Origin: an uncultured Roseicyclus sp.
GTDB lineage: Bacteria > Pseudomonadota > Alphaproteobacteria > Rhodobacterales > Rhodobacteraceae
Length of the DNA: 64,000 nt
Direction: 5' to 3'
NCBI GenBank assembly: GCA_947489665.1
Contig: CANLEH010000001.1
Coordinates: 1,026,501 to 1,090,500 of the forward strand
Below the pieces are notes generated by a model. That model saw nothing but the letters and a program-made list of their open reading frames with translations. It made no database searches and had not been told where the DNA came from. Shown piece after piece: positions 39,992 through 48,056 of this stretch. The position numbers were made by a program, and so were the translations under genes. Position 1 is the stretch's first letter. Each line of letters starts with the position of its first letter.

Positions 39992-41146
39992 ATGGTTGAA
40001 GCACTCTCGCCGCGCGCGTTGATGGAAAAGCTCGTCAGTTTTCCGACGGTTAGCCGGGACAGCAATCTCCCGCTCGTGGATTGGGTCGAAGGCTATTTGG
40101 GCGATCACGGGATTTCTGCCGCCCGCGACTATGACGAGACGGGGCAAAAGGCCTCCCTCTTTGCGCATATCGGGCCAGAGGAAGACGGCGGTGTGATCCT
40201 ATCGGGCCATACGGATGTGGTGCCGGTCGACGGGCAGGCATGGGACACCGATCCGTTTACCGTGACCGAGAAAGACGGCAAGCTCTTCGGGCGCGGCACC
40301 TGCGATATGAAGGGCTTTGACGCGCTGGCGATTTGGGCTGTTGTTGAAGCCACACGGCGCGGCGTTTCGCGGCCCGTGCAACTTGCGCTGTCCCGCGACG
40401 AAGAAATCGGCTGCGCCGGCGCCCCCCCGATGATCGAAGCGATGCAGGGCGTGGTGCCGAAGGCGTCGATGGCAATCATTGGTGAGCCGACGGAGATGGG
40501 TATCGTCAACGGCCATAAAGGTGGCACGGGGTTCGATCTGCATTTCCACGGGTTCGAGATTCATTCCTCGCTTCAACCTGATGGCGTCTCCGCGATCATG
40601 GAGGCGGCGCGCCTGATCCAATGGGCTAACGAACAGAACGAAGCGAGCGCAGCCGCGGCTGATCCGAACAGCCCCTACTACCCGAACTTCTCTACACTCC
40701 ATGTTGGCATGATCGAGGGTGGCACGGCCCACAACATCACGGCCAAGGATTGCAAGTTCATGTTTGGCCTGCGCGCTCTGCCGACCGATGATGTTGCCGA
40801 ATGGAAGGCCCGCATATTGGACAAGATCGCCGAGATCGAGAAGGGAATGAAAGCGGTACGGCATGAGACTGGCATCACGGTCACGCCACGATGGGACGTG
40901 CCGGGCCTGCGTGCTGAAGACGAAGGCGAGGCCGAGGCCATGGTCCGCCGCCTGACCGGGCGCAACGCCACCGGCGTTGTCAGTTTTGGCACCGAGGCCG
41001 GGCAGTTTCAGGCCGGCGGCTATTCGGCGGTCGTGTGTGGCCCCGGCAATATCGACCAGGCGCACCAACCGAATGAATTCATCACGCTCGACCAGTTCCG
41101 GCAGGGTGAAGCGTTCATGGAAAACCTTCTGACCGAGCTGGCATGA
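39992..41146 (+). CDS. acetylornithine deacetylase / ArgE-like M20 peptidase
   Basis: A protein of 384 residues. M20 metal-binding motifs: Ser-Gly-His-Thr-Asp-Val-Val-Pro near residue 70, Gly-Arg-Gly-Thr-Cys-Asp-Met-Lys-Gly near 103, Asp-Glu-Glu-Ile-Gly-Cys near 134, and a late Gly-Pro-Gly-Asn-Ile-Asp-Gln-Ala-His-Gln-Pro-Asn-Glu that supplies the last His. ArgE removes the acetyl group from N-acetylornithine; members of this branch also act on other N-acyl amino acids. Location behind a peptide-transporter ATPase and before an FAD amine oxidase favours catabolic deacylation over arginine synthesis. It follows the ATPase stop by four bases and overlaps the next gene by four. Confidence 0.9.
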   Translation: MVEALSPRALMEKLVSFPTVSRDSNLPLVDWVEGYLGDHGISAARDYDETGQKASLFAHIGPEEDGGVILSGHTDVVPVDGQAWDTDPFTVTEKDGKLFGRGTCDMKGFDALAIWAVVEATRRGVSRPVQLALSRDEEIGCAGAPPMIEAMQGVVPKASMAIIGEPTEMGIVNGHKGGTGFDLHFHGFEIHSSLQPDGVSAIMEAARLIQWANEQNEASAAAADPNSPYYPNFSTLHVGMIEGGTAHNITAKDCKFMFGLRALPTDDVAEWKARILDKIAEIEKGMKAVRHETGITVTPRWDVPGLRAEDEGEAEAMVRRLTGRNATGVVSFGTEAGQFQAGGYSAVVCGPGNIDQAHQPNEFITLDQFRQGEAFMENLLTELA

Positions 41147-42486
41147 CGGCCCCTTTCCGGCGCTCGCCACCGGCGCCCTTTCGGGGCGTGCTGCCAGAGG
41201 CCGTGGACCTCGCCGTTATTGGCGGTGGCGTGATCGGGATCTCGACCGCACTTTTTGCGGCGCGCGCGGGCCTTCGCGTCGCCGTGTTGGAGAAGGGGTA
41301 CGTCGCTGCCGAACAATCCAGCCGCAATTGGGGGTGGATCCGCGTTCAGGGCCGGGACATGGCCGAGATCCCAATTGCGTTGGAGGCGCAAGAGCTTTGG
41401 AAGGCTCTTGATGCGGAGGCAAAAGGCCGGATGGGCGTGCGGCAGGTGGGCGTCAGCTATCTGGCCCGCACCGATGCGGACATGGCGGGGTACGCCGCAT
41501 GGCTGGATCAGGCCCGCCCGCTTGGCGTGACCAGCCATCTCATGACGCGCGCAAAGATGCATGAGGTTTTGGGCAATCCCACCGGTCCGTGGATCGGCGG
41601 GTTGCACACGCCCACGGATATGAAAGCCGAACCCTGGGTCGCCGTGCCGGAATTGGCAAATATGGCGATTGAAAGCGGCGCAGTGGTGGTTGAGGGCTGT
41701 GCCGTGCGCGCCTTGGAGCGTAAAAACGGTGCAGTGACGGGCGTGATCACCGAGGCCGGGACCATTGCGTGCGAACAAGTTGTCCTGGCGGGAGGGGCGT
41801 GGTCGTCGTTGTTCCTCAACCGGCACGGCGTAGATATCCCGCAGCTTTCGGTGCGCTCAACTGCGTTGGCGACCAGTCCTCTGCCCCAGATCATGCCCTC
41901 TGCTGCGGCCGACAATCGCATGGCCATGCGACCGAGGGATGATGGCGGCTACACCCTCGCGCCGTCCGGTTTTTCAGAGCTGTTCCTGGGCAAGGACGCA
42001 CTGCGCCACATGAAATACTATCTGCCTTTGGCCCTCACCGGGGACTTCGACGTCCATCTGCGGGGGCCGCAACCGAAAGGATTCCCCGATGCGCCCGGAA
42101 CGCCCCGGTTCTGGCGTCATGATGAAGTCAGCCCATTTGAGCGGATGCGCGTCCTGAACCCCGAACCGAACCGCGAGAAGATCAGCGAGGTCAAACGCCG
42201 CTTCGCACAGGCCTATCCCGAGATGGGCCATGTTGCGCATATGGAGGCTTGGGCCGGGATGATCGATGTCCTTCCCGATGTTGTCCCGGTGGTTGATCGC
42301 GCCGCCAAAATCCCGGGTCTCATCGTCGCGACAGGCATGTGTGGCCATGGGTTTGGCATTGGCCCTGCCTTTGGACGTATTCTGGCCGATATGGCGCGCG
42401 GAGAGGAGCCGGGGCACGACTTATCGCGGTTCTCGATGACGCGCTTCAGCACTGGCGCGCGTCTGGTGCCGGGGCCGAATATTTGA
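41143..42486 (+). CDS. FAD-dependent amine/amino-acid oxidoreductase (DAO family)
   Basis: A protein of 447 residues. The FAD-binding Rossmann motif Ile-Gly-Gly-Gly-Val-Ile-Gly-Ile-Ser is near residue 25, then Glu-Lys-Gly-Tyr-Val-Ala-Ala-Glu-Gln-Ser-Ser-Arg-Asn-Trp-Gly-Trp near 51, the usual site before the flavin. Val-Leu-Ala-Gly-Gly-Ala-Trp-Ser is near 209, and the C-terminal Gly-Leu-Ile-Val-Ala-Thr-Gly-Met-Cys-Gly-His-Gly-Phe-Gly-Ile-Gly is typical of DadA/GlpD-like enzymes. It should oxidise an amino acid or a secondary amine. It overlaps argE by four bases; the M20 gene follows after 61 bases. Confidence 0.9.
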   Translation: MTAPFRRSPPAPFRGVLPEAVDLAVIGGGVIGISTALFAARAGLRVAVLEKGYVAAEQSSRNWGWIRVQGRDMAEIPIALEAQELWKALDAEAKGRMGVRQVGVSYLARTDADMAGYAAWLDQARPLGVTSHLMTRAKMHEVLGNPTGPWIGGLHTPTDMKAEPWVAVPELANMAIESGAVVVEGCAVRALERKNGAVTGVITEAGTIACEQVVLAGGAWSSLFLNRHGVDIPQLSVRSTALATSPLPQIMPSAAADNRMAMRPRDDGGYTLAPSGFSELFLGKDALRHMKYYLPLALTGDFDVHLRGPQPKGFPDAPGTPRFWRHDEVSPFERMRVLNPEPNREKISEVKRRFAQAYPEMGHVAHMEAWAGMIDVLPDVVPVVDRAAKIPGLIVATGMCGHGFGIGPAFGRILADMARGEEPGHDLSRFSMTRFSTGARLVPGPNI

Positions 42487-42547
42487 TTTGCAGCCTGTCG
42501 TGCGCGGTGGCACCTTCCACCGATCACGCAACACCGGAGGATCGTCC

Positions 42548-43711
42548 ATGCCCGTCAAGAACCGTTTTGCGGAACTTCTGCCTGAGATCACTGAATGGCG
42601 CCGGGATATTCACATGCATCCCGAGATCCTGTTCGAAACGCACCGGACCTCGGCTCTCGTTGAGGAAAAGCTGAAGTCCTTCGGCTGCGATGAGGTTGTG
42701 GGTGGCATCGGGCGGACCGGTGTTGTGGGCATCATCAAGGGCAAATCCGACACGAAAGGCCGCGTCATTGGCCTGCGCGCGGATATGGATGCGCTGCCGA
42801 TTTTTGAGGCGACTGGGCTCGAATATGCGTCGAAGACCGAAGGGGCCATGCATGCCTGTGGGCATGATGGGCACACCGCGATGCTGTTGGGGGCGGCAAA
42901 ATACCTGGCCGAGACCCGCAATTTCGACGGTACGGTCGCGGTGATCTTCCAGCCCGCCGAAGAAGGTGGCGGCGGCGGCAAGGAGATGTGCGACGACGGG
43001 ATGATGGACCGGTTCGGCATCGACGAGGTCTATGGGATGCACAATTGGCCGGGGCGGCCCGTAGGGTCTTTCGCGATCCGCTCGGGCGCGTTCTTTGCGG
43101 CGACGGATACGTTTGAGGTGCGGTTCAAGGGGTTGGGCGGTCATGCCGCCAAGCCGCAGGAGACGATTGATACGACTGTGATGGCGGCCCATGCGGTGAC
43201 CGCGTTGCAGACGATTGCGGCGCGCAATGCGGATCCGGTGAGCCAGATTGTGGTGTCGGTGACCTCGTTTGAGACGGAGTCGAAAGCATTCAACGTGATC
43301 CCGGAAACGGTGACGATGAAGGGCACGGTGCGCACGATGTCGCCGGAAAACCGAGACCTCGCCAACAAGCGGGTGCCGGAGATCTGCGAAGGGATTGCCG
43401 CGACATTCGGCGGACGGGCCGAGGTTGACTACGTGCGCGGCTATCCGGTGATGGTGAACTCGGAAGAACAGACCGAGTTTGCAGCGGAGGTTGCACGCGA
43501 AGTGTCGGGTGAGTGCATCGACGCGCCTCTGGTCATGGGTGGCGAGGATTTCGCCTTCATGCTCGAGGAACGTCCGGGGGCCTATATCTTGGTCGGTAAC
43601 GGCGACACGGCGATGGTTCACCACCCGGAATACAACTTCAACGACGAGGCGATCCCGGCGGGCTGTTCGTGGTGGGCGGAGATCGTGGAGCGGCGGATGC
43701 CAGCTGCGTGA
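42548..43711 (+). CDS. M20 family amidohydrolase (hippurate hydrolase-like)
   Basis: A protein of 387 residues in the M20D amidohydrolase group (hippurate/indole-acetyl-amino acid hydrolase). Marks: Trp-Arg-Arg-Asp-Ile-His-Met-His-Pro-Glu near residue 17, Arg-Ala-Asp-Met-Asp-Ala-Leu-Pro near 76, His-Ala-Cys-Gly-His-Asp-Gly-His near 101, Gln-Pro-Ala-Glu-Glu-Gly-Gly near 136, Gly-Gly-Glu-Asp-Phe-Ala-Phe near 329. It hydrolyses N-acyl amino acids. GGAGG lies seven bases before ATG at 42548; the longer frame from 42488 only adds non-homologous residues. Last of the four-gene plus-strand group. Confidence 0.93.
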   Translation: MPVKNRFAELLPEITEWRRDIHMHPEILFETHRTSALVEEKLKSFGCDEVVGGIGRTGVVGIIKGKSDTKGRVIGLRADMDALPIFEATGLEYASKTEGAMHACGHDGHTAMLLGAAKYLAETRNFDGTVAVIFQPAEEGGGGGKEMCDDGMMDRFGIDEVYGMHNWPGRPVGSFAIRSGAFFAATDTFEVRFKGLGGHAAKPQETIDTTVMAAHAVTALQTIAARNADPVSQIVVSVTSFETESKAFNVIPETVTMKGTVRTMSPENRDLANKRVPEICEGIAATFGGRAEVDYVRGYPVMVNSEEQTEFAAEVAREVSGECIDAPLVMGGEDFAFMLEERPGAYILVGNGDTAMVHHPEYNFNDEAIPAGCSWWAEIVERRMPAA

Positions 43712-43776
43712 GGGGAGCTTATCACGGTTGATAAGTGGGGTTAATTATCTGATTTGATTTCAGAAAAAAATTTGCG

Positions 43777-43792
43777 TTAACGAAGTGCTAAC
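43777..43792 (+). promoter_or_regulatory. near-consensus CtrA-type site
   Basis: TTAA (43777-43780), seven bases, CTAAC (43788-43792): one mismatch to TTAA-N7-TTAAC. It is in the 248-base gap between the amidohydrolase and the convergent membrane-protein gene, where no downstream gene is obvious, and just before a long hairpin. Confidence 0.4.
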
Positions 43793-43811
43793 CATGAATT
43801 CAGTGGTAGAG

Positions 43812-43854
43812 GCGCGCGCAGGCGTTGCCCACCCACCCCGACGCCTGCGCGCGC
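43812..43854. repeat. 14-bp inverted repeat, strong hairpin
   Basis: GCGCGCGCAGGCGT (43812-43825) pairs perfectly with ACGCCTGCGCGCGC (43841-43854) across a 15-base C-rich loop. There is no T-run, so it is not a normal terminator. It may be a structured RNA or a transcription barrier between convergent genes. A 31-codon frame from ATG 43794 runs through it without other coding signs. Confidence 0.6.
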
Positions 43855-43959
43855 GGTTGCGCATGACCGTTGATCTCAGAACCTGCTGATCGGCCGGACC
43901 TTTTGTGCGCCGGAACGCCTTCATGTCTGAACGCGCCCAGTCAGCGGGCGGTCAGGATC

Positions 43960-44454
43960 CTATTGCGCGGGTCGGTTCAGGAAGCGGTCTAGGCTGAGGC
44001 AGAGTGCGAGCCCCAGTGCCAGTAGCAGCAAGGTCGTGGCCGGATGCCAAAGCAATTCGGCAAACGGCTCCCACCAGGCCCAGGTGGTGCCGAAATGGAT
44101 GCGGTAGCCCGAGGCCATGCCGACAAGAGACCAGACGTATTGCAAAGCGAAGGCTGCCGCAGTGATCGTGAGACGCGCCACGCCGGATGTCCAGATCGCG
44201 CCGATTATGCCGAACAGGAACGCCGCGCCGATGGCCTTGGCGATGTGGGCGACAACGAGGATGCCGGTTGTGGGGCAGGCAATGTCCGGGCAGGTGGAGC
44301 GGTCGGCGTTGATGAGCCCGTGACCGCGGGGGCCGAAGCTCAGGAATTCGTGGGCGAGCAGAACTGCAAAAAGGGCAAGTGCACCGGCACAGGAAAGCGA
44401 GAGGGAGGCGCGCATCCGACCTAGGGGCGCTTCGGGCAGAGGGGTGGGGTCCAC
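43960..44454 (-). CDS. membrane protein of unknown function
   Basis: A protein of 164 residues, with about four membrane helices at 15-35, 65-87, 90-112 and 134-154, consistent with an integral membrane protein. Between the first two is a Cys-Pro-Asp-Ile-Ala-Cys segment, likely a periplasmic disulfide. No family recognised. The start is GTG at 44454, three bases after the stop of the upstream gene; ATG at 44415 is the alternative. It belongs to the minus-strand group with moaA and the 137-residue protein. Confidence 0.7.
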   Translation of the reverse strand: MDPTPLPEAPLGRMRASLSLSCAGALALFAVLLAHEFLSFGPRGHGLINADRSTCPDIACPTTGILVVAHIAKAIGAAFLFGIIGAIWTSGVARLTITAAAFALQYVWSLVGMASGYRIHFGTTWAWWEPFAELLWHPATTLLLLALGLALCLSLDRFLNRPAQ

Positions 44455-44457
44455 GTG

Positions 44458-44871
44458 TCAGTAATCGGCGCAGAATTGGAACCGCGCGCCGCGCTCCGCG
44501 GCGCGGGCGAGCACGGCCTCGAACGGTTCCATCGTTTCGATCACGTGGTCGACCATTCCCGGCCAATCGTCAAAATCCTTCGGCCGATCGACCATGGCTT
44601 TGCGTAGTGCGCGACACATGGCGAGACCGGTCTCAGCCGTTGTCCAGGGCGAGTCAGAGGGCGTCCAGGAGCGGCGCATATCGACCGGCATTGCCTCGTT
44701 CAAAAGCTCATGCTCGTCGGGTGTACATCCGATCAGATCAAACAGCGGCTTGTGCCCATGGGCGACAAACAAGGCGTCGAATTTCGGGCCCGTCAGCATC
44801 ATCAGGTCGACATAGGCATCGCCCATGATCTCGGCATCGTCCTTGTTAAAGCGCACCCAAAGCTCTGGCAT
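44458..44871 (-). CDS. conserved hypothetical protein
   Basis: A protein of 137 residues, acidic, soluble, mainly helical. Notable pieces: Arg-Phe-Asn-Lys-Asp-Asp-Ala-Glu-Ile near the start, Trp-Thr-Thr-Ala-Glu-Thr-Gly-Leu-Ala-Met-Cys near 75, and Glu-Arg-Gly-Ala-Arg-Phe-Gln-Phe-Cys-Ala near the end. I do not recognise the family. The start overlaps the moaA stop by one base (TGATG), and the membrane-protein gene follows after three bases, so a function linked to molybdenum-cofactor enzymes is possible but only from position. Confidence 0.7.
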   Translation of the reverse strand: MPELWVRFNKDDAEIMGDAYVDLMMLTGPKFDALFVAHGHKPLFDLIGCTPDEHELLNEAMPVDMRRSWTPSDSPWTTAETGLAMCRALRKAMVDRPKDFDDWPGMVDHVIETMEPFEAVLARAAERGARFQFCADY

Positions 44872-45881
44872 CAGCCGCCCGTATGGCTCATGTGGCGGCT
44901 CATCTGGCCGTCTACAGCCTGCCGGGAATAGTCGAAATCGTGGCCCTTAGGCTTGAGGTTAATCGCCTTGCGAATAGCCTCTTCCAGAAGCGCGTCACCC
45001 TCAGACGCACGCAAGGGCGCACGAAGGTCTGCCATGTCTTCCTGGCCGAGGCACATGTACAGCTCTCCGGTGCAGGTCAGGCGCACGCGGTTGCACGACT
45101 CACAGAAATTGTGGGTGAGCGGTGTGATGAAGCCGATCTTCTGGCCGGTTTCTTCGACCTGCACGTAGCGGGCGGGGCCGCCGGTGCGTAGGGGCAGATC
45201 GGTCAAGGTGTAGCGGTCGGCCAGCCGTGCGCGCAAATCCTTTAGGGACCAATATTGATCGAGCCGGTCTTCGTTGCCCAGATCGCCCATCGGCATGACC
45301 TCGATAAAGGTCAGGTCCATATCGCGGCTGGAACACCACTCTTGCAGGGTGAAAAGCTCGTCTTCGTTGAAGCCCTTGAGTGCAACGGCGTTGATCTTGA
45401 CGCGCAGGCCTGCAGCCTGGGCGGCATCGACCCCTTCGAGCACCTGTTTCAGGCGTCCCCAACGGGTGACTTCGGCAAACTTGGCCTCATCTAGCGTGTC
45501 GAGCGAGACGTTGATGCGTTTCACCCCGGCTTTCGCCAGTGGCTCGGCAAAGCGGGCGAGTTGGGAGCCGTTGGTGGTGAGGGTCAACTCGTCCAGCGTG
45601 CCTGCGTCGAGGTGGCGTTTCATGCCGTCGAAGAAGGTCATGATATCGCGGCGGACCAAAGGCTCGCCGCCCGTGATACGCAATTTGCGCACGCCCAGAC
45701 GGATGAAGGTGGAGCACATACGATCCAGCTCTTCCAGCGTCAGAAGCTCTTTCTTCGGCAGGAACTGCATGTTCTCGGACATGCAGTAGACGCAGCGGAA
45801 ATCGCAGCGGTCCGTGACGCTAACGCGCAGATACGTGATCGCGCGGGCGAAGGGGTCGATGAGCGGGGCAGTCTGGGTCAT
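44871..45881 (-). CDS. moaA: GTP 3',8-cyclase MoaA
   Basis: MoaA is the radical-SAM enzyme that begins molybdopterin synthesis from GTP. The product has 336 residues. The N-terminal cluster motif is Cys26-x3-Cys30-x2-Cys33 (Cys-Asp-Phe-Arg-Cys-Val-Tyr-Cys), followed by Ile-Thr-Gly-Gly-Glu-Pro-Leu-Val-Arg near 68. The C-terminal cluster has [10 protein letters not shown], and a third Cys after Leu-Tyr-Met. The chain ends in Gly-Gly, needed for activity in characterised MoaA. ATG at 45881 begins a three-gene minus-strand group. Confidence 0.97.
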   Translation of the reverse strand: MTQTAPLIDPFARAITYLRVSVTDRCDFRCVYCMSENMQFLPKKELLTLEELDRMCSTFIRLGVRKLRITGGEPLVRRDIMTFFDGMKRHLDAGTLDELTLTTNGSQLARFAEPLAKAGVKRINVSLDTLDEAKFAEVTRWGRLKQVLEGVDAAQAAGLRVKINAVALKGFNEDELFTLQEWCSSRDMDLTFIEVMPMGDLGNEDRLDQYWSLKDLRARLADRYTLTDLPLRTGGPARYVQVEETGQKIGFITPLTHNFCESCNRVRLTCTGELYMCLGQEDMADLRAPLRASEGDALLEEAIRKAINLKPKGHDFDYSRQAVDGQMSRHMSHTGG

Positions 45882-45982
45882 GGGCGGAAGGTATGCGTGG
45901 GCGGGCGCAGGGGCAAGTCACGGTTGCGGGGGGCGCGGGTGGCCCTTAGCATTCAAGCCAACGGGCTTTGACGAGGTGCGAG

Positions 45983-46477
45983 ATGAAACGTTTGGTTCTG
46001 GGTGTGGCTGTTCTGGGCTTGGCGGGCTGCGCTGGTGGATTGGGTGGCTTGTTTGAGGGCGGCTCGGCCAGCTCTGGCCCGTTTGCGAGGGACACGCCTG
46101 ATGTGCCGGAAGCGACGGGTGAAGTGATTACTGAGGCTGTGGTGGGCGAGGCTGCTGCCGAAGACATCGCGCCCGCGGAATCGTCCGTGCGCGCGGCGGC
46201 GGTGGCCGAAGGCGATACGGCAGCCGGGGACGCGGTGCGCGGGTTCACGGTGGCAAGCCTTGGCGATGCCACAGTGCCGGGTTTGTGGATTGAGACGCCG
46301 CTGGTCGATCGGGAGCGGACGGTGACGGTTGTAGCGCCTAATGGCACCACAGTCGAAGTGACCGGGCGACCGTCTGGGGGGGAACGAGGATCAGGCTCTA
46401 GCCTGTCGTTGGCAGCCTTTCAGGCGCTGGGGCTGGATTTGACAGGGCTTCCGACGGTGACCGTTATTGCCGAATAG
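45983..46477 (+). CDS. putative lipoprotein with conserved C-terminal domain
   Basis: A protein of 164 residues; the signal peptide ends in Leu-Ala-Gly-Cys at about residues 13-16. A low-complexity Ala/Glu/Val region follows (30-85), then a conserved strand-rich end: Thr-Val-Ala-Ser-Leu-Gly-Asp near 90, Gly-Leu-Trp-Ile-Glu-Thr-Pro-Leu-Val near 104, and Leu-Ser-Leu-Ala-Ala-Phe-Gln near 144. Similar proteins in Rhodobacterales carry the database name D-galactarate dehydratase; nothing here supports that enzyme. GAGG precedes ATG at 45983 by seven bases. It overlaps the acyl-CoA synthetase frame by eleven bases. Confidence 0.82.
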   Translation: MKRLVLGVAVLGLAGCAGGLGGLFEGGSASSGPFARDTPDVPEATGEVITEAVVGEAAAEDIAPAESSVRAAAVAEGDTAAGDAVRGFTVASLGDATVPGLWIETPLVDRERTVTVVAPNGTTVEVTGRPSGGERGSGSSLSLAAFQALGLDLTGLPTVTVIAE

Positions 46478-48056
46478 GCGACTGATCCCGGAATTGGGCG
46501 ATTGGCCCGCGATGCGGGCAGCGTTCGGCTGGGATATTCCCCAAGTGATGAACTTGGCCGAGATCTGCTGTGATCGGTGGGCGCGCGACGTGCCAGACCA
46601 GGTTGCCGTGCGCCATGTCGGACCGCCAGATGAGGTCTGGACCTATGGGCAGTTGAAGCAGGCCTCAGACAACCTGGCGGCGGCGTTGGCCGGGCAGGGC
46701 GTCGGGCACGGCGATCGCGTGGCGATTGCGATGGCGCAGAACCCGCGTGTGTTGGTGGCGCATCTGGCGGTGTGGAAGTTGGGGGCGATCTCACTGCCTC
46801 TGTTCACTCTGTTTGGGGAGGATGCCTTGCGCTACCGGCTTGCCGACAGCGGTGCGGCTGCTGTGATCGTGGATGGCGCGTTTGAGGATAAAGTCCGTGC
46901 TGTTGCGGACGGGCCCGTGATCGTGTCGACAACGCCGCGTGCGGGCGAGATGGGTCTGGACGACGCCATGGCGTCTCCTGCTCGTGGCTTCCAGCGCGCG
47001 GCGACCTCCGCCGAAGACCCGGCGGTGATGATCTACACGTCTGGCACCACAGGCGATCCCAAGGGTGTGCTTCATGCGCACCGGTTTCTGTATGGGCATC
47101 TGCCTTGCCTGGAGCTTGCTTACGGCGGCTTTCCGGCCCGAAACGATGTGGGGTGGACCCCTGCAGACTGGGCCTGGATCGGCGGCCTCATGGATATGGC
47201 CATACCGTGCCTCTACTACGGTGTGCCTCTGATCTCGCATCGGTTTGCGAAGTTCGACCCGGAGGCGGCCTTTGACCTGATCCGGCAAGAGGCGATCACT
47301 GTGGCGTTCCTGCCCCCGACTGCGCTGCGGCTGCTGCGGGACAGTGGGGGTGATGGGGGGCGTTGCCTGCGCGCTATCGGATCGGGCGGAGAGGCATTGG
47401 GAAGAGATCTATGCGATTGGGCACGCGACACGTTGATGTGCCCGATCAACGAATTCTATGGCCAGACCGAAGCCAATCTGGTGGTCGCGGCGTGCGACGG
47501 GGTGATGGGACGCTTGCCAGGTGCGATGGGACGGCCTGTGCCGGGGCACGACGTGGCCGTTCTCGGGCCGGGGGACCGGCCCGTAGGTGCGGGTGAGGTC
47601 GGCGAGGTCTGCGTTCGCGCACCGGACCCGGTGATGATGCTGCGCTATTGGAACAAGCCGGAGGCGACGGAGAAGAAAGTTGTAAACGACTGGCTGCGGA
47701 CGGGCGATCTGGCGACGCTGCGCGGCGACGGGCAGATGGTGTTCCACGCGCGTGATGATGATGTCATCACGTCTGCCGGCTACCGCATTGGACCTGTCGA
47801 GATCGAGCAGGCGCTTTGCACCCATCCCGACGTGCGTTTTGCGGCGGTGGTGGGGGCGCCAGATCCAATCCGCACAGAAATAGTGGTCGCACATGTCGTT
47901 CTGCGAGTTGGTGCGGAGGTGTCGGATGACACATTGAAGGCACTAGTACGCGACAAGGTTTCGGCCCATGTCGTGCCACGCCGGATCGTACGTGCCGAAA
48001 GCCTGCCAATGACAGCAACGGGCAAGATCCTGCGGCGCGCGCTGCGCGACGGCTAA
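46467..48056 (+). CDS. AMP-binding acyl-CoA synthetase
   Basis: A protein of up to 529 residues. ANL-superfamily motifs: Ile-Tyr-Thr-Ser-Gly-Thr-Thr-Gly-Asp-Pro-Lys-Gly near 189, Phe-Tyr-Gly-Gln-Thr-Glu-Ala-Asn near 327, Trp-Leu-Arg-Thr-Gly-Asp-Leu near 409, and the C-terminal Leu-Pro-Met-Thr-Ala-Thr-Gly-Lys-Ile near 515 with the catalytic Lys. It activates a carboxylic acid as acyl-CoA; the branch resembles medium-chain or acetoacetate-type synthetases of Roseobacters. TTG at 46467 lies inside the lipoprotein end; TTG at 46494 and ATG at 46512 are possible later starts, but Trp-Pro-Ala-Met-Arg before them looks family-like. Confidence 0.9.
   Translation: MPNRRLIPELGDWPAMRAAFGWDIPQVMNLAEICCDRWARDVPDQVAVRHVGPPDEVWTYGQLKQASDNLAAALAGQGVGHGDRVAIAMAQNPRVLVAHLAVWKLGAISLPLFTLFGEDALRYRLADSGAAAVIVDGAFEDKVRAVADGPVIVSTTPRAGEMGLDDAMASPARGFQRAATSAEDPAVMIYTSGTTGDPKGVLHAHRFLYGHLPCLELAYGGFPARNDVGWTPADWAWIGGLMDMAIPCLYYGVPLISHRFAKFDPEAAFDLIRQEAITVAFLPPTALRLLRDSGGDGGRCLRAIGSGGEALGRDLCDWARDTLMCPINEFYGQTEANLVVAACDGVMGRLPGAMGRPVPGHDVAVLGPGDRPVGAGEVGEVCVRAPDPVMMLRYWNKPEATEKKVVNDWLRTGDLATLRGDGQMVFHARDDDVITSAGYRIGPVEIEQALCTHPDVRFAAVVGAPDPIRTEIVVAHVVLRVGAEVSDDTLKALVRDKVSAHVVPRRIVRAESLPMTATGKILRRALRDG

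Noticed and set aside
38716-40065. 449-codon minus-strand frame opposite the fused ATPase
   Set aside because: The opposite strand encodes a full double ABC ATPase with all motifs; the His/Arg/Gln-rich antisense frame is a mirror effect of codon bias.
43794-43889. 31-codon frame from ATG 43794 through the hairpin
   Set aside because: The coding part is dictated by the GC-rich inverted repeat and is Arg-rich without a good ribosome binding site; a structured non-coding element is simpler.
43952-44566. Long minus-strand frame over the membrane-protein gene
   Set aside because: The overlapping frame at 43960-44454 has clear membrane helices and fits directly behind its upstream gene, whereas this one is Arg/Pro/His-rich without domains.
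45983-46477. Database-style name D-galactarate dehydratase for this lipoprotein
   Set aside because: It has a lipobox and a short beta-rich end, and lacks any dehydratase feature or length.
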